Positions 45,265 through 56,943 of a stretch of 64,000 bases of DNA are shown here, in pieces. The DNA is from Streptococcus anginosus (GTDB lineage Bacteria; Bacillota; Bacilli; Lactobacillales; Streptococcaceae): contig NZ_LR134283.1 of assembly GCF_900636475.1 (NCBI RefSeq), positions 310,001 to 374,000 of the forward strand. Direction: 5' to 3'. Each line of letters begins with the position of its first letter. The stretch's first letter is position 1. Both the position numbers and the translations under genes were made by a program. The notes under the pieces are model-generated. The model saw only the letters and a list, made by a program, of their open reading frames with translations. It made no database searches and was not told the DNA's origin.

Positions 45265-47210
45265 AAATTCAGGATTTACTGAGAAAAGATGTGATGTTGC
45301 TTGATTTACAAGCAACTGAAAAAACAGCTGCTATTGATGAAATGATTCGCAGTTTAGTTGACCACGGTTATGTGACAGATTTTGAAACATTCAAAGAAGG
45401 AATCTTGGCTCGTGAAGCTTTAACGTCAACGGGTTTAGGTGACGGGATTGCCATGCCGCACAGTAAAAATGCGGCAGTCAAAGAAGCAACTGTTCTTTTT
45501 GCAAAATCAAACAAGGGTGTGGATTATGAAAGTTTAGACGGGCAACCGACAGATTTGTTCTTCATGATTGCTGCACCAGAAGGAGCGAACGATACTCACT
45601 TGGCTGCACTTGCAGAATTGTCACAGTACCTGATGAAAGATGGATTTGCAGACAAACTTCGTCAAGTAACTTCACCAGATGAAGTGATTGCATTATTTGA
45701 CCAAGCATCTGAAAAAGCGGCAGAACCTACAACGGTAGCACCGGCAACCAAAGATGGTGATTTCCTTGTTGCGGTAACAGCATGTACAACGGGAATTGCA
45801 CATACTTATATGGCGCAAGAAGCTCTTCAAAAGGTAGCCGCCGAAATGGGAGTTGGTATCAAAGTCGAAACCAATGGTGCCAGTGGTATCGGAAACAAAC
45901 TGACAGCAGAAGATATTCAAAAAGCAAAAGCAGTTATTATTGCAGCTGATAAAGCTGTAGAAATGGATCGATTTGATGGGAAACCACTGATTAATCGTCC
46001 GGTTGCTGATGGTATTCGTAAAACAGAAGAATTGATTAACTTGGCATTGTCAGGAAAAGCAGAAGTATATCATGCAGCCAATAAAGCAGCTGTGTCCTCT
46101 TCAACAAATGCAGCAGGTGGATTCTACAAACACTTGATGAGTGGTGTTAGCCAAATGCTTCCATTCGTTATCGGCGGTGGTATCATGATTGCAGTGGCAT
46201 TCTTGATTGACCAAGCAATGGGAGTGCCAAAAGATCAATTGGCAAATCTCGGTACTTATCATGAGTTGGCAGCTATGTTTAAGAATATTGGTGGCTTGGC
46301 CTTTGGCTTTATGCTTCCTGTACTTGCTGGTTATATCGCTTATTCTATTGCTGAAAAGCCAGGTTTAGCGCCAGGTTTTGTAGCAGGTAGTATGGCTTCA
46401 GCAGGTCTTGCTTTTGGTAAAATTCCATTTGCAGCAGGTGGGAAAGCGACTCTTGCACTTGCTGGTGTACCTTCTGGTTTCCTTGGAGCCCTAGTGGGTG
46501 GTTTCCTTGCAGGTTATGTTGTAAACTTCCTTAAAAAAGCCTTGAGTGGTCTTCCAAAATCGCTTGAGGGTATCAAGTCCATTCTACTTTATCCACTGTT
46601 GGGAACCTTGCTAACTGGCTTCTTGATGCTGTTGGTGAATATTCCAATGGCAGCTATCAATACTGGCTTGAATAGTTTCCTAGAAGGCTTATCTGGTAGT
46701 TCAGCTGTCCTTCTTGGACTCGTTGTAGGTGGTATGATGGCTATCGATATGGGTGGTCCTTTCAACAAAGCAGCTTATATCTTTGGTACAGGAACTCTTG
46801 CAGCAACTGTTTCAACAGGTGGTTCAGTTGTAATGGCAGCGGTTATGGCTGGTGGTATGGTTCCACCCCTTGCAGTCTTTGTCGCAACCCTTCTATTCAA
46901 AGATAAATTCACAGAAGAAGAACGCAATTCAGGCTTGACAAACATTGTTATGGGACTATCCTTCATCACTGAAGGTGCTATTCCATTTGGTGCTGCTGAC
47001 CCTGCCCGTGCCATTCCAAGCTTTATGGTTGGTTCAGCTTTAGCAGGCGCACTTGTCGGCATGGCTGGTATTAAACTTATGGCACCACACGGAGGTATCT
47101 TCGTTATTGCACTTACTTCAAATGCTCTTCTCTATATCATCTTCATCTTGATTGGCGCAATTGTAAGTGGTGTGTTATTCGGAGCGCTTCGCAAACCATT
47201 GAATAAATAA
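45261..47210 (+). CDS. fruA: PTS fructose transporter EIIABC
   Basis: The 649-residue permease imports fructose as fructose 1-phosphate. The EIIA domain (1-150) has its phosphorylated His67 in GIAMPHSKN, the EIIB domain (about 165-265) has Cys175 in TACTTGIAHTYMA, and the EIIC domain (about 285-645) has about eight to ten membrane segments. This is the usual streptococcal A-B-C order. A terminator follows. Confidence 0.93.
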   Translation: MKIQDLLRKDVMLLDLQATEKTAAIDEMIRSLVDHGYVTDFETFKEGILAREALTSTGLGDGIAMPHSKNAAVKEATVLFAKSNKGVDYESLDGQPTDLFFMIAAPEGANDTHLAALAELSQYLMKDGFADKLRQVTSPDEVIALFDQASEKAAEPTTVAPATKDGDFLVAVTACTTGIAHTYMAQEALQKVAAEMGVGIKVETNGASGIGNKLTAEDIQKAKAVIIAADKAVEMDRFDGKPLINRPVADGIRKTEELINLALSGKAEVYHAANKAAVSSSTNAAGGFYKHLMSGVSQMLPFVIGGGIMIAVAFLIDQAMGVPKDQLANLGTYHELAAMFKNIGGLAFGFMLPVLAGYIAYSIAEKPGLAPGFVAGSMASAGLAFGKIPFAAGGKATLALAGVPSGFLGALVGGFLAGYVVNFLKKALSGLPKSLEGIKSILLYPLLGTLLTGFLMLLVNIPMAAINTGLNSFLEGLSGSSAVLLGLVVGGMMAIDMGGPFNKAAYIFGTGTLAATVSTGGSVVMAAVMAGGMVPPLAVFVATLLFKDKFTEEERNSGLTNIVMGLSFITEGAIPFGAADPARAIPSFMVGSALAGALVGMAGIKLMAPHGGIFVIALTSNALLYIIFILIGAIVSGVLFGALRKPLNK

Positions 47211-47229
47211 TGATGAGTTTCATCGTTCT

Positions 47230-47263
47230 AGGAGTTGGAGAAAAATTCTCTAGCTCCTTTTTT
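47230..47263 (+). terminator. terminator of the fru operon
   Basis: AGGAG...GAGAA pairs with TTCTC...CTCCT (47230-47258), followed by TTTTT. Confidence 0.7.
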
Positions 47264-47330
47264 AATCTAAAAGAAACATTGAAAGGAGATGATTTTCATA
47301 CTGATTAAAATAGTCAGGCGCTGGAAAATA

Positions 47331-47339
47331 TGTTATAAT
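47331..47339 (+). promoter_or_regulatory. extended -10 promoter of the DUF1149-dapB-cca operon
   Basis: TG, T, TATAAT at 47331-47339 lies 31 bases upstream of the DUF1149 start codon. No strong -35 is visible. Confidence 0.55.
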
Positions 47340-47370
47340 TTTAATAACGCATATTTTGAGGAGAAATGAA

Positions 47371-47745
47371 ATGGAATTACAACGCGAAAAAGAATTTGTC
47401 AGTCAATATCACTATGATGCACGTAATTTAGAGTGGGAAAAAGAAAACGGAACCCCAGAAACAAAAGTGGATGTCAATTTTCAATTGTTAAATCAAGATC
47501 AAGAAGGACAAGTAACTTCTATCGTTGTAATTGTGAGCTTTATGATTGTCTTTGATGCTTTTGTAATTAGTGGAACAATCTCACAAGTCAACCATATCAT
47601 GGGACAAATTGTCAATGAGCCAAGTGAATTTGAGCAGGACGAAGTGGAACAATTAGCTCGTCCAAGTTTGTCCGTCTTAAATCGTTTGACCTATGAAGTA
47701 ACAGAAATCGCCTTGGATTTGCCAGGTATTAATTTGGAGTTTTAA
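47371..47745 (+). CDS. DUF1149 family protein
   Basis: The 124-residue soluble protein (MELQREKEFVSQYHYDARNL) is of the DUF1149 family, found throughout streptococci; the SecB-like fold suggests a chaperone role, but the function is not established. ATG 47371 with GAGGAG is preferred over an upstream in-frame TTG. It starts a tight operon with degV, dapB, cca and an ABC-F gene. Confidence 0.8.
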   Translation: MELQREKEFVSQYHYDARNLEWEKENGTPETKVDVNFQLLNQDQEGQVTSIVVIVSFMIVFDAFVISGTISQVNHIMGQIVNEPSEFEQDEVEQLARPSLSVLNRLTYEVTEIALDLPGINLEF

Positions 47746-47748
47746 TGC

Positions 47749-48597
47749 ATGAAATTAGCCGTAATTACTGATTCGTCAGCATATTTGGATAGCAAAGTCA
47801 TCGAAAATGAGCATTTATTTGTCTTAGATATTCCCGTTAGTATCGACGGGGTTGAGTACATCGAAGGAAAGAATCTTTCTGCTAGCGAATTTTATCAAAA
47901 AATGGCAGCTTCTAGTGAATTGCCAAAGACTAGCCAACCGAGTATTGCCAGCTTAGTGAACACTCTGTCTTTAGTAGAAGGGCAAGGTTATACTTATGTC
48001 ATTGGTCTGTTTTTATCGAGTGGCATTTCTGGCTTTTATCAAAATATCCAGTATTTGAAAGATGAATTTCCAAGTTTAGAAATTGCTTTTCCAGATTCAA
48101 AAATCACAAGTGCGCCGCTTGGAATGATGGTGGAGCATATTTTAAACTGGGCTGAACAAGGGTTAACGTTTGAGCAAATTCTGAGCAATCTTGACGTTCA
48201 AATCAAGGGAATTGGTGCCTTCATCATGGTAGATGACTTAAATCATTTGGTGAAAGGCGGTCGTTTGTCGAATGGCGCTGCAATTCTGGGAAACTTGCTC
48301 AGTATCAAACCGATTCTTTACTTTAATGACGAGGGCGTCATTGAGGTTTATGAAAAGATTCGTACCGAGAAAAAAGCTACGAAACGCCTGATTGAGATTG
48401 TCAAAGAGCAAACTGCACAAGGAAATTACCAAGTGATGATTATTCATGGAAATGCACTGGAAAAAGCAGAACATTTACATCAATTATTGTTAGAAGATGG
48501 TGTTTCCGGAGAGATTCCGATTGCGACATTTGGTAGTGTGATTGGAACTCACTTGGGCGCTGGAAGTATTGCCTTAGCCTATATTCCGATTATTTAA
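47749..48597 (+). CDS. DegV family fatty-acid-binding protein (FakB-like)
   Basis: The 282-residue protein has the DegV pattern: [32 protein letters not shown], then [20 protein letters not shown]. DegV/FakB proteins bind a fatty acid and present it to the kinase FakA for phosphorylation before phospholipid synthesis. Which fatty acid it prefers cannot be told. It starts three bases after DUF1149 and ends ten before dapB. Confidence 0.85.
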   Translation: MKLAVITDSSAYLDSKVIENEHLFVLDIPVSIDGVEYIEGKNLSASEFYQKMAASSELPKTSQPSIASLVNTLSLVEGQGYTYVIGLFLSSGISGFYQNIQYLKDEFPSLEIAFPDSKITSAPLGMMVEHILNWAEQGLTFEQILSNLDVQIKGIGAFIMVDDLNHLVKGGRLSNGAAILGNLLSIKPILYFNDEGVIEVYEKIRTEKKATKRLIEIVKEQTAQGNYQVMIIHGNALEKAEHLHQLLLEDGVSGEIPIATFGSVIGTHLGAGSIALAYIPII

Positions 48598-48607
48598 GGA
48601 GAATTCC

Positions 48608-49375
48608 ATGAGTATAAAGGTCATTATTGCTGGTTTCAAAGGAAAAATGGGACAAGCTGCTTATAACATGGTGACAGAAGATCCTGTATTAGAGCTCGTT
48701 GGATTGCTTGACCCACTTACTCCAGAAAAAGAAGTAGCTGGTGTTCCCGTTTTTAATCAGAAAGAAGATTTGAGTGGTGTAGAAGCGGATGTGTGGGTTG
48801 ATTTTACAACTCCTAAGGTGGCGTATGAAAATACTCGTTTTGCATTAGAGCATGGTTTTGCACCTGTGGTTGGAACGACTGGATTTACATCGGATGAAAT
48901 CAAAGAGTTAGTTGAGTTTTCTCGGCAAAAAGAGCTAGGAGGCTTGATTGCTCCTAATTTTGCTGTAGGAGCGGTTCTTTTGATGCAATTTGCAACGCAA
49001 GCAGCTAAATATTTTCCAGATGTGGAAATCATTGAATTACATCATGATCAGAAAAAGGATGCGCCGAGCGGCACAGCGATTAAAACAGCTGAATTGATTA
49101 GCAAGGTTCGCCCCCAAAAACATCAGGGGGCAATGGACGAAAAAGAGTTATTAAAAGGAGCACGTGGCGCAGAAATGGACGGCATGCGCATTCATTCGGT
49201 TCGTTTACCAGGCTTGGTGGCTCACCAAGAAGTCATCTTTGGTGGTCAAGGTGAGGGACTGACACTTCGTCATGATTCGTACGACCGTAAGTCTTTCATG
49301 ACGGGGGTGAATTTAGGTATTAAGGAAGTGGTCAAGAAAAAAGAGCTTGTCTACGGATTGGAATATTTATTATGA
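48608..49375 (+). CDS. dapB: 4-hydroxy-tetrahydrodipicolinate reductase
   Basis: The 255-residue enzyme reduces hydroxy-tetrahydrodipicolinate in lysine and peptidoglycan precursor synthesis. It has the nucleotide-binding [16 protein letters not shown], the VGTTGF loop, NFAVGAVLL, and the catalytic [19 protein letters not shown] lies before ATG 48608. It overlaps cca by four bases. Confidence 0.92.
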   Translation: MSIKVIIAGFKGKMGQAAYNMVTEDPVLELVGLLDPLTPEKEVAGVPVFNQKEDLSGVEADVWVDFTTPKVAYENTRFALEHGFAPVVGTTGFTSDEIKELVEFSRQKELGGLIAPNFAVGAVLLMQFATQAAKYFPDVEIIELHHDQKKDAPSGTAIKTAELISKVRPQKHQGAMDEKELLKGARGAEMDGMRIHSVRLPGLVAHQEVIFGGQGEGLTLRHDSYDRKSFMTGVNLGIKEVVKKKELVYGLEYLL

Positions 49376-50571
49376 GATTAGAAAATCTGCCTTCTGAATT
49401 TCAGGAGGCTTTACCAGTATTAAAGAAGATTAAGAATGCCGGTTTTGAGGCGTATTTTGTTGGCGGTTCAGTTCGCGATGCTTTATTGAATCGACCGATT
49501 CATGATGTGGATATTGCAAGTTCCAGTTATCCAGAAGAAACCAAACGTATTTTTGAGCGAACGATTGATGTCGGAATTGAGCATGGGACGGTTTTAGTCT
49601 TAGAAGACAATCATGAATATGAAGTGACGACTTTTCGGACAGAGGATATCTATGTAGACTATCGCAGACCTAGCCATGTCACGTTTGTTCGTTCTCTAAA
49701 AGAAGATTTAAAACGGCGCGATTTCACGATCAATGCTTTGGCTTTGGATGAAGCAGGGAATGTGATTGATTTATTTGAAGGGTTGGATGATCTGAAACAG
49801 CAGATCTTACGTGCTGTAGGAACACCTTCGGAACGCTTCAACGAAGACGCCTTGCGCATTATGCGAGGATTTCGTTTTCAAGCATCCTTAGGCTTTTCAT
49901 TAGATACAGACACATTTCAGGCTATGAAAATGTGTGCGCCACTATTAAAAAAAATTTCTGTGGAGCGAACTTTCATTGAATTTGACAAACTACTGACAGC
50001 GTCTTATTGGCGTAAAGGATTGAAAAGTCTGCTTGCCAGTGGTGCAACGGACTATTTACCTGACATGCGCAGCAGCCAATCACAATTGAAAACGATGTTT
50101 GATATTAAAGCAGATTTTCAATTTACGAGTTCAGAACAAGCTTGGGCTGCTCTTTTAATGGCTCTTCAAGTAAAAAATGTTAAAAAATTCCTCAAGCATT
50201 GGAAAACTTCAAATGAATTTCAGAAGCGCGTAGAGCAAATTGTCACGATTTATAATATTCGCCAAACGCATTTTCTGGATAAAGAAGAATGCTATCGTTT
50301 TGAATTGGACCTGATGATACAAGCAGAAGAAATTCGTCAAGCACAGGGATTAGCTGTTAATTTTGAAAAGATTCATTCTACTTATGATTCACTAACGATT
50401 CATGATAAACATGAAATTGTCGTCAATGGTGGTCTGTTAATCAAAGAATTTGGCTTTAAGCCGAGTCCTGCTTTAGGACAGCTCTTGACTGAGATTGAGA
50501 CAGCTATTGTGAATGGTACCTTGGACAACTGCCTTGAAGCTATTTTAGCTTTTGTAGAGGAGAGAAGATGA
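49372..50571 (+). CDS. cca: CCA tRNA nucleotidyltransferase
   Basis: The 399-residue class II enzyme adds or repairs the 3' CCA of tRNA. It has [20 protein letters not shown] with the catalytic Dx[12 protein letters not shown], and [15 protein letters not shown] with the nucleotide-selecting EDxxR motif. It lacks a C-terminal HD domain, as in other firmicutes. ATGA overlaps join it to dapB and to the ABC-F gene. Confidence 0.92.
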   Translation: MRLENLPSEFQEALPVLKKIKNAGFEAYFVGGSVRDALLNRPIHDVDIASSSYPEETKRIFERTIDVGIEHGTVLVLEDNHEYEVTTFRTEDIYVDYRRPSHVTFVRSLKEDLKRRDFTINALALDEAGNVIDLFEGLDDLKQQILRAVGTPSERFNEDALRIMRGFRFQASLGFSLDTDTFQAMKMCAPLLKKISVERTFIEFDKLLTASYWRKGLKSLLASGATDYLPDMRSSQSQLKTMFDIKADFQFTSSEQAWAALLMALQVKNVKKFLKHWKTSNEFQKRVEQIVTIYNIRQTHFLDKEECYRFELDLMIQAEEIRQAQGLAVNFEKIHSTYDSLTIHDKHEIVVNGGLLIKEFGFKPSPALGQLLTEIETAIVNGTLDNCLEAILAFVEERR

Positions 50572-52433
50572 GTGACTTTATTGTTGAAAAGTTGACTAAA
50601 ACGGTGGGAGATAAGACTGTTTTTAAAAATATTTCCTTTATTATTCATAGTTTGGATCGGATTGGCTTGATTGGGGTTAATGGAACTGGAAAAACGACCC
50701 TTTTGAATGTTCTGTCTGGAAAATCTGGATTTGATGGGGACATTAATCCTTTTTCAGCTAAATCGGGCTATAAGATTGGCTACTTAACCCAAGAACCGCA
50801 CTTTGATGACGACAAAACGGTACTAGATACGGTTTTATCAAGCAATCTGCGAGAAATGCAGCTCATTCGTGAGTATGAGTTATTGCTGTCTAACTATGAT
50901 GAAAGCAATCAATCTCGTTTAGAGAAGATTATGGCTGAAATGGATGCTCTTCAAGCATGGGAAATTGAAAGTCAAGTTAAGACCGTTTTGTCTAAGCTGG
51001 GTTTGACCGACTTATCTGCTAAGGTCGGCGACCTGTCAGGTGGTTTGCGACGCCGCGTGCAATTGGCGCAAGTCTTGTTAGGAGACGATGACTTATTGCT
51101 CCTTGATGAGCCGACCAACCATTTGGATATTGATAGCATCGAATGGCTGACGAATTTTTTGAAGAATTCCAAAAAAACGGTTCTCTTCATTACCCATGAC
51201 CGCTATTTTCTAGACCATGTTTCGACGCGAATTTTTGAATTGGACAGCGGAGATTTGCTTGAATATCAAGGAAATTATCAAGATTATGTCCGTTTGAAAG
51301 CAGAACAAGACGAGCGAGATGCTGCCTTTCTCCATAAAAAACAACAGCTTTATAAGCAGGAATTGTCCTGGATGCGTCGCCAGCCACAGGCTAGAGCAAC
51401 CAAGCAGCAAGCACGTATCAATCGTTTTCAAGATTTGAAAAAGGATTTATCTGATCAAACGACTCAGACAGACTTAGAAATGAATTTCGAGACCAGCCGT
51501 ATTGGGAAGAAAGTGATTGAATTTAAAGATGTGGACTTTGCTTATGAAGACAAGAAGATTCTTTCTCATTTCAATTTGTTAGTTCAAAATAAAGATCGGA
51601 TTGGGATTGTGGGGGATAACGGTGTTGGAAAATCCACCTTGCTCAATCTGATTGCTGGGAAATTAGCACCTCAATCTGGTCAACTGATTATTGGTGAGAC
51701 GGTTCGTGTGGCTTATTTCTCACAGCAAATTGAAGGGTTGGATGAGTCCAAACGCGTTATCAATTTCTTGCAGGAGGTCGCAGAAGAAGTTAAGACATCT
51801 GCGGGGACGACATCAATTGCCGAACTCTTGGAACAATTTCTCTTTCCTCGTTCCACTCATGGAACTTTGATTGAAAAATTATCCGGAGGAGAGAAAAAGC
51901 GGCTCTATCTTCTCAAGTTATTGTTGGAAAAGCCGAATGTTTTGCTGTTGGATGAGCCGACTAATGACTTAGATATTGCGACATTAACGGTGCTGGAAAA
52001 CTTTTTGCAAAGCTTTGCCGGCCCAGTTATGACTGTTAGTCACGATCGGTATTTCCTTGATAAAGTAGCAGATAAGATTTTAGCCTTTAAAGAGGGAACT
52101 ATCAGAGAATATTTCGGTAATTATACTGATTATCTGGATGAAAAGGCGTTTGAGCTAGAGAGATCTGCCATTTCCCAAAAGTCGGAAAAGGAAAAAGTAG
52201 CAAAAGTGCGAGAGGAAAAGAAGCGCTTAAGCTACTTTGAAAAACAGGAGTGGGAGTCTATTGAGGGAGATATAGAGAAGATTGAGGAGGACATTGCAGC
52301 TATTGAGCGGGAAATGCAGGAATATGCTTCGGACTTCGGTCGGCTAGCTGAACTCCAAAAAGAGTTGGATAGCAAAAACGATTTACTTTTGGAGAAATAT
52401 GAGCGCTATGAATACTTGAGCGAGTTAGTATAG
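50568..52433 (+). CDS. ABC-F family ATPase, Uup-like
   Basis: The 621-residue protein has two ABC domains without membrane parts. Walker A motifs are GVNGTGKTT and GDNGVGKST; signatures are [10 protein letters not shown] and LSGGEKKRL; Walker B are [12 protein letters not shown] and [12 protein letters not shown]. The linker has [16 protein letters not shown], and the C-terminal coiled coil (about 540-621) is Uup-like. ABC-F proteins act on ribosomes. It is the last gene of the operon. Confidence 0.88.
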   Translation: MSDFIVEKLTKTVGDKTVFKNISFIIHSLDRIGLIGVNGTGKTTLLNVLSGKSGFDGDINPFSAKSGYKIGYLTQEPHFDDDKTVLDTVLSSNLREMQLIREYELLLSNYDESNQSRLEKIMAEMDALQAWEIESQVKTVLSKLGLTDLSAKVGDLSGGLRRRVQLAQVLLGDDDLLLLDEPTNHLDIDSIEWLTNFLKNSKKTVLFITHDRYFLDHVSTRIFELDSGDLLEYQGNYQDYVRLKAEQDERDAAFLHKKQQLYKQELSWMRRQPQARATKQQARINRFQDLKKDLSDQTTQTDLEMNFETSRIGKKVIEFKDVDFAYEDKKILSHFNLLVQNKDRIGIVGDNGVGKSTLLNLIAGKLAPQSGQLIIGETVRVAYFSQQIEGLDESKRVINFLQEVAEEVKTSAGTTSIAELLEQFLFPRSTHGTLIEKLSGGEKKRLYLLKLLLEKPNVLLLDEPTNDLDIATLTVLENFLQSFAGPVMTVSHDRYFLDKVADKILAFKEGTIREYFGNYTDYLDEKAFELERSAISQKSEKEKVAKVREEKKRLSYFEKQEWESIEGDIEKIEEDIAAIEREMQEYASDFGRLAELQKELDSKNDLLLEKYERYEYLSELV

Positions 52434-52490
52434 AATTGACTACTGTTTATAATGTGTGTCGAATACAATTGCATTTTTAAACAAGGTCTA

Positions 52491-52519
52491 TTTACAAGTC
52501 CTATAAAATTTGGTATAAT
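52491..52519 (+). promoter_or_regulatory. promoter of the pheS T-box transcript
   Basis: TTTACA (52491-52496), 17 bases, TATAAT (52514-52519), with TGG before the -10. Confidence 0.75.
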
Positions 52520-52526
52520 ATCAACT

Positions 52527-52737
52527 AATTAAATAAGAATCCGCAAGACTAGTAGCTTAGGGGAAGTTTGACAGGGAGAAGAGCCAGAGCCAGAGACTGA
52601 GAGCTCTTTAGATGAAAACTAGGTGAATTCACTTGCAATAGGATTGAGAATTAAGGTCTGGGAAACCAGATAAAAACGGATGGTACCGCGTGTCAACGCT
52701 CCGCATATGGAGTTTGGCATGCGGTTTTTATATTTGG
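52527..52737 (+). promoter_or_regulatory. T-box leader controlling pheS-GNAT-pheT
   Basis: The leader has the T-box core TGGTACCGCG (52681-52690) and a terminator in which ACCGCGTGTCAA pairs with TTTGGCATGCGGT (to 52732) before TTTTT. Uncharged tRNA-Phe would pair with the TGG bulge and stop the terminator from forming. A TTC at 52628-52630 could be the Phe specifier, but I could not confirm the stem I layout. RNA structure and gene context agree. Confidence 0.85.
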
Positions 52738-52744
52738 AGGAATT

Positions 52745-53791
52745 ATGTCAACCATTGAAGAACAATTAAATAAGCTTAGAGAAGAAACGCTGGCGTCGTT
52801 GAAAAAAATCTCGATTGAAAATGAAAAAGAAATGCAAAATCTACGAGTTTCTGTTCTTGGGAAAAAAGGCTCTTTAACAGAGATTTTAAAAGGCATGAAA
52901 GATGTCTCTGCTGATATGCGTCCAATTATCGGGAAGCATGTCAATGAAGCACGAGATGTGTTGACTGCTGCTTTTGAAGAATCTGCAAAATTATTGGAAG
53001 AACAAAAAGTTGCCAATCAGTTGGCTAGGGAGTCAGTAGATGTCACCCTTCCTGGTCGGAAAATTCCTGCTGGGAATCGTCATGTTCTTAGCCAGACAAG
53101 TGAAGAAATTGAAGATATTTTTATTGGAATGGGCTATCAAGTCGTAGATGGTTTTGAAGTTGAAACAGACTATTACAACTTTGAGCGGATGAATTTACCA
53201 AAAGATCACCCAGCACGTGACATGCAGGATACTTTTTACATTACAGAAGAAATTTTGCTGCGCACTCACACCAGCCCAGTTCAAGCTCGTGCTATGGACG
53301 CTCATGATTTTTCTAAAGGACCTTTGAAGATGATCTCGCCAGGGCGTGTGTTCCGACGGGATACGGACGATGCGACGCATTCTCATCAATTTCATCAAAT
53401 TGAAGGTTTGGTTGTCGGGAAAAATATTTCTATGGCAGACCTTCAAGGAACATTGCAGCTCATTGTGCAAAAAATGTTTGGAGAAGACCGCAGTATTCGT
53501 CTGCGTCCGTCTTATTTTCCATTTACAGAGCCGTCTGTTGAGGTGGATGTTTCTTGCTTTAAATGCGGTGGGCAAGGATGCAATGTCTGCAAAAAGACTG
53601 GCTGGATTGAAATTATGGGAGCTGGAATGGTACACCCACGCGTCCTTGAAATGAGTGGCATTGATGCTGATGTTTATTCTGGTTTTGCTTTTGGGCTGGG
53701 TCAAGAACGGGTGGCTATGTTGCGCTACGGTATCAATGACATTCGTGGCTTCTATCAAGGTGATGTTCGTTTTTCAGAACAATTTAAATAA
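52745..53791 (+). CDS. pheS: phenylalanine--tRNA ligase alpha subunit
   Basis: The 348-residue subunit holds the class II catalytic core of the alpha2-beta2 enzyme. An N-terminal coiled coil (1-85) is followed by [20 protein letters not shown], motif 2 [20 protein letters not shown], and motif 3 [25 protein letters not shown] precedes ATG 52745. Controlled by the T-box leader. Confidence 0.95.
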   Translation: MSTIEEQLNKLREETLASLKKISIENEKEMQNLRVSVLGKKGSLTEILKGMKDVSADMRPIIGKHVNEARDVLTAAFEESAKLLEEQKVANQLARESVDVTLPGRKIPAGNRHVLSQTSEEIEDIFIGMGYQVVDGFEVETDYYNFERMNLPKDHPARDMQDTFYITEEILLRTHTSPVQARAMDAHDFSKGPLKMISPGRVFRRDTDDATHSHQFHQIEGLVVGKNISMADLQGTLQLIVQKMFGEDRSIRLRPSYFPFTEPSVEVDVSCFKCGGQGCNVCKKTGWIEIMGAGMVHPRVLEMSGIDADVYSGFAFGLGQERVAMLRYGINDIRGFYQGDVRFSEQFK

Positions 53792-53796
53792 ATGCT

Positions 53797-54324
53797 ATGT
53801 TAGTAAAAGTAAAAGAAGAACAGGCTGAAGTTCTACGAGAACTGGAAGTGCAAACCTATCAAGAAACTTTCGACCCTTATATCAAAGCGGAAGATATGCA
53901 AGATTATTTTACCCATGAACTCTCCCTTGAGCAGATTCAGAAGGATTTGGCGCAAGTAGAGTCGGAGACTTATTTTGCACTAGATGAGAAAGAAAAGATT
54001 GTTGGTTTGCTCAAATTTAACTGGGGGCAAGCACAGACTGAGCCCGTAGAGGCAGAGCACTCAATGGAGAATGCTTTTGAGGTTCATCGGATTTATGTTT
54101 TGAAATCTCATCAAGGACAGGGTTTTGGCAAGGAAATGTTTGATTTTGCCATGCAAGAAGCTACTAAACGAAAGTTTTCGTGGGTTTGGTTAGGTGTTTG
54201 GGAAAAGAATTTTAAGGCACAAAACTTTTACTTTAAATATGGTTTTAAACGTTTTAGTGAGCATGAATATGCGACTGGTGAAACGGTTGATATTGACTGG
54301 CTCATTCGGAAAGAATTAAATTAA
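53797..54324 (+). CDS. GNAT family N-acetyltransferase
   Basis: The 175-residue protein has the GNAT fold, with acetyl-CoA loop KSHQGQGFGKEMFDFAM and WEKNFKAQNFYFKYGFKRF. It lies between pheS and pheT, an order known in pneumococci and relatives; its substrate is unknown. It starts five bases after pheS and is probably read from the same transcript. Confidence 0.88.
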   Translation: MLVKVKEEQAEVLRELEVQTYQETFDPYIKAEDMQDYFTHELSLEQIQKDLAQVESETYFALDEKEKIVGLLKFNWGQAQTEPVEAEHSMENAFEVHRIYVLKSHQGQGFGKEMFDFAMQEATKRKFSWVWLGVWEKNFKAQNFYFKYGFKRFSEHEYATGETVDIDWLIRKELN

Positions 54325-54332
54325 GCGAAAAA

Positions 54333-54365
54333 GCACTTGGCTTGGGCACTTGTCCCAGCCTCAAA
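54333..54365 (+). repeat. hairpin of a degenerate intergenic repeat before pheT
   Basis: GGCTTGGG and CCCAGCC form a hairpin around a short loop, followed by TCAAAAAG. The TTGTCCCAGCCTC side resembles the outer arms of the repeat near 39.65-39.8 kb, so both may be relics of one repeat family. pheT begins 80 bases further on, with no good ribosome site (ATG 54448). Confidence 0.4.
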
Positions 54366-54447
54366 AAGAAAGGAAGTAATATGAGGCAAAATTTTTGAGC
54401 AGAAACAGTAGTTCTCAAAGATTTCTATGCACTCATATAGATGAATT

Positions 54448-56853
54448 ATGCTAGTAAGTTATAAATGGTTAAAAGAACTAGTTGACGTAACTGTTCTGAG
54501 TGAAGAATTAGCTGAAAAAATGTCAACGACAGGGATTGAAGTAGAAGGGGTTAGCTCTCCTGCTGAGGGGTTGTCAAAAATTGTAGTTGGTGAAGTGGTT
54601 AGCTGTGAAGAGGTTCCTGAGACGCACTTACATGTCTGTCAAGTGAATGTTGGCGAAGAAGCGCTTCGACAAATCGTTTGCGGCGCTCCAAATGTACGAA
54701 CGGGAATCAAGGTTATGGTAGCTCTTCCAGGAGCTCGTATTGCAGATAATTACAAGATTAAAAAGGGAAAAATCCGTGGGTTAGAATCCCTTGGAATGAT
54801 TTGTTCCCTTGGAGAATTAGGCATTTCGGACTCGGTTGTTCCAAAAGAATTTTCCGACGGCATTCAAATCCTACCAAAAGAAGCTGTACCGGGGGATTCC
54901 GTTTTTCCTTATCTTGACTTGGATGATGAAATTATTGAGCTTTCTATCACACCGAATCGTGCAGATGCGCTTTCAATGCGTGGAGTAGCGTATGAGGTAG
55001 CAGCTATCTACGACAAGTCGGTTCATTTTAAAGATTTTCCGTTGTTGGAAACACAAGAGCAAGCTGGAGAACAACTTTCTGTTGCGATTGAAACGGACAA
55101 GGCGCCTTTTTATGCAGCGCGTATTTTGGAAAATGTAACCATTGCTCCAAGTCCGCAATGGCTTCAAAATCTGCTTATGAATGCAGGGATTCGTCCTATC
55201 AACAATGTAGTAGATGTGACAAATTATATTTTGCTTTACTTTGGTCAACCAATGCACGCCTTTGATTTAGATACTTTTAAGGGCAATCAAATTGTGGTGC
55301 GCGAAGCGCGTGCGGGTGAAAAACTAGTAACTCTTGATGATGAAGAGCGCGAATTAGAAACGAGCGATCTTGTGATTGCGGTAGCAGATAAGCCAGTCGC
55401 TCTTGCTGGTGTCATGGGTGGAGCGGCAACGGAAATTTCTTCTCAATCAAGCCGTGTAGTGCTTGAAGCAGCAGTTTTTGACGGAACTTCCATTCGTAAG
55501 ACGAGCGGACGTCTCAATCTTCGTTCAGAATCATCCTCTCGCTTTGAAAAAGGAATTAACCTAGCGACAGTAACAGAAGCTCTAGATGCTGCGGCTAGCA
55601 TGATTGCAGATCTTGCAGGTGCAACGGTACAAGCCGGTATCGTCTCAGCGGGTCAATTAGACACATCAGATGTTGAAGTTGTTTCAACATTATCAGATGT
55701 CAATCGTGTACTTGGGACGGAATTAACCTATACAGATATTGAAGATGTTTTCCGTCGCCTTGGTTTTGGTCTTACTGGCGATGCAGAGAAATTCACGGTC
55801 AGCGTACCACGTCGCCGTTGGGATATTCACATTGAAGCAGACCTTTATGAGGAAATTGCGCGTATCTATGGTTATGATAAATTACCAGCAACTCTTCCAA
55901 AAGGTGACGGAACAGCTGGTCAATTGACAGAAACCCAAAAACTTCGTCGCAAAGTTCGTACAGTTGCAGAAGGTGCTGGTCTGACAGAAGTTATCACCTA
56001 TGCTTTGACTACTCCTGAAAAAGCTGTGCAATTTAGCACTAATCCAAGTAACTTGACAGAGCTGATGTGGCCGATGACAGTAGATCGCAGCGTTCTTCGT
56101 CAAAATATGGTAGCTGGCATTTTGGATACTGTTGCCTATAATGTAGCACGTAAAAATAAAGACTTAGCTCTGTATGAAATCGGAAAAGTCTTCGAGCAAA
56201 CGGGGAATCCACAGGAAGAATTGCCAACTGAAATCAACAGCTTTGCCTTTGCTTTGACAGGTTTGGTTACTGAAAAGGATTTTCAAACTCCAGCTGTACC
56301 AGTTGATTTCTTTTATGCAAAAGGAATTTTGGAAGCACTTTTTGACCGTCTGGGTCTAAAAGTAGAGTACACAGCGACACAAGCATTAGCTGGTATGCAC
56401 CCAGGTCGTACAGCGACTATTTCATTAGACGGACAAGTCGTTGGTTTTGTCGGTCAAGTTCATCCAGTAACTGCTAAGGATTATAATATCCCAGAAACGT
56501 ATGTAGCAGAAGTCAACTTGACAGCGATTGAACAAGCTATTCAACCAGCAAAACCATTTGTAGAAATTACCAAATTCCCAGCTGTAACACGTGATATAGC
56601 ACTGCTTCTGAAAGCAGAAATCAGTCACAAAGAAGTCGTTGAAGCTATTGAGGCTGCTGGTGTGAAACGCTTGACAGATATCAAATTATTTGACGTCTTC
56701 TCAGGTGAAAAACTGGGACTCGGCATGAAATCAATGGCTTACACCTTAACTTTCCAAAATCCAGAGGATACTCTGGAAGATGAGGAAGTAGCTCGTTATA
56801 TGGAAAAAATCCAAAAGTCTCTTGAAGTAACGATTGGTGCAGAAGTGCGGTAA
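54448..56853 (+). CDS. pheT: phenylalanine--tRNA ligase beta subunit
   Basis: The 801-residue subunit has an N-terminal tRNA-binding domain (about 40-150), a B3/B4 editing domain with [15 protein letters not shown], a B5 domain with [18 protein letters not shown], and a C-terminal anticodon-binding FDX-ACB domain ([15 protein letters not shown]). The length is normal. Its start lacks a strong Shine-Dalgarno. A terminator follows. Confidence 0.95.
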   Translation: MLVSYKWLKELVDVTVLSEELAEKMSTTGIEVEGVSSPAEGLSKIVVGEVVSCEEVPETHLHVCQVNVGEEALRQIVCGAPNVRTGIKVMVALPGARIADNYKIKKGKIRGLESLGMICSLGELGISDSVVPKEFSDGIQILPKEAVPGDSVFPYLDLDDEIIELSITPNRADALSMRGVAYEVAAIYDKSVHFKDFPLLETQEQAGEQLSVAIETDKAPFYAARILENVTIAPSPQWLQNLLMNAGIRPINNVVDVTNYILLYFGQPMHAFDLDTFKGNQIVVREARAGEKLVTLDDEERELETSDLVIAVADKPVALAGVMGGAATEISSQSSRVVLEAAVFDGTSIRKTSGRLNLRSESSSRFEKGINLATVTEALDAAASMIADLAGATVQAGIVSAGQLDTSDVEVVSTLSDVNRVLGTELTYTDIEDVFRRLGFGLTGDAEKFTVSVPRRRWDIHIEADLYEEIARIYGYDKLPATLPKGDGTAGQLTETQKLRRKVRTVAEGAGLTEVITYALTTPEKAVQFSTNPSNLTELMWPMTVDRSVLRQNMVAGILDTVAYNVARKNKDLALYEIGKVFEQTGNPQEELPTEINSFAFALTGLVTEKDFQTPAVPVDFFYAKGILEALFDRLGLKVEYTATQALAGMHPGRTATISLDGQVVGFVGQVHPVTAKDYNIPETYVAEVNLTAIEQAIQPAKPFVEITKFPAVTRDIALLLKAEISHKEVVEAIEAAGVKRLTDIKLFDVFSGEKLGLGMKSMAYTLTFQNPEDTLEDEEVARYMEKIQKSLEVTIGAEVR

Positions 56854-56864
56854 GACATGAAAAG

Positions 56865-56892
56865 CTCCTAAATTGAAGTTTAGGAGTCTTTT
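56865..56892 (+). terminator. terminator after pheT
   Basis: CTCCTAAA (56865-56872) pairs with TTTAGGAG (56879-56886), followed by TCTTTTC. Confidence 0.75.
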
Positions 56893-56943
56893 CTTGTAGT
56901 AATATAATGTATAATAAGGAAAAGTTTTATATCGGAGGAGAAA

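Noticed and set aside
47291..47368. 26-codon ORF overlapping the DUF1149 promoter
   Set aside because: The ribosome-like GAAAGGAG is too close to the ATG and the ORF covers the -10 region.
53346..53654. 102-codon same-strand ORF in another frame of pheS
   Set aside because: No ribosome site, and the pheS frame is normal in composition there, unlike the case at 15640.
53195..53758. 187-codon antisense ORF in pheS
   Set aside because: Mirror of a strongly conserved gene; no start signals or family features.
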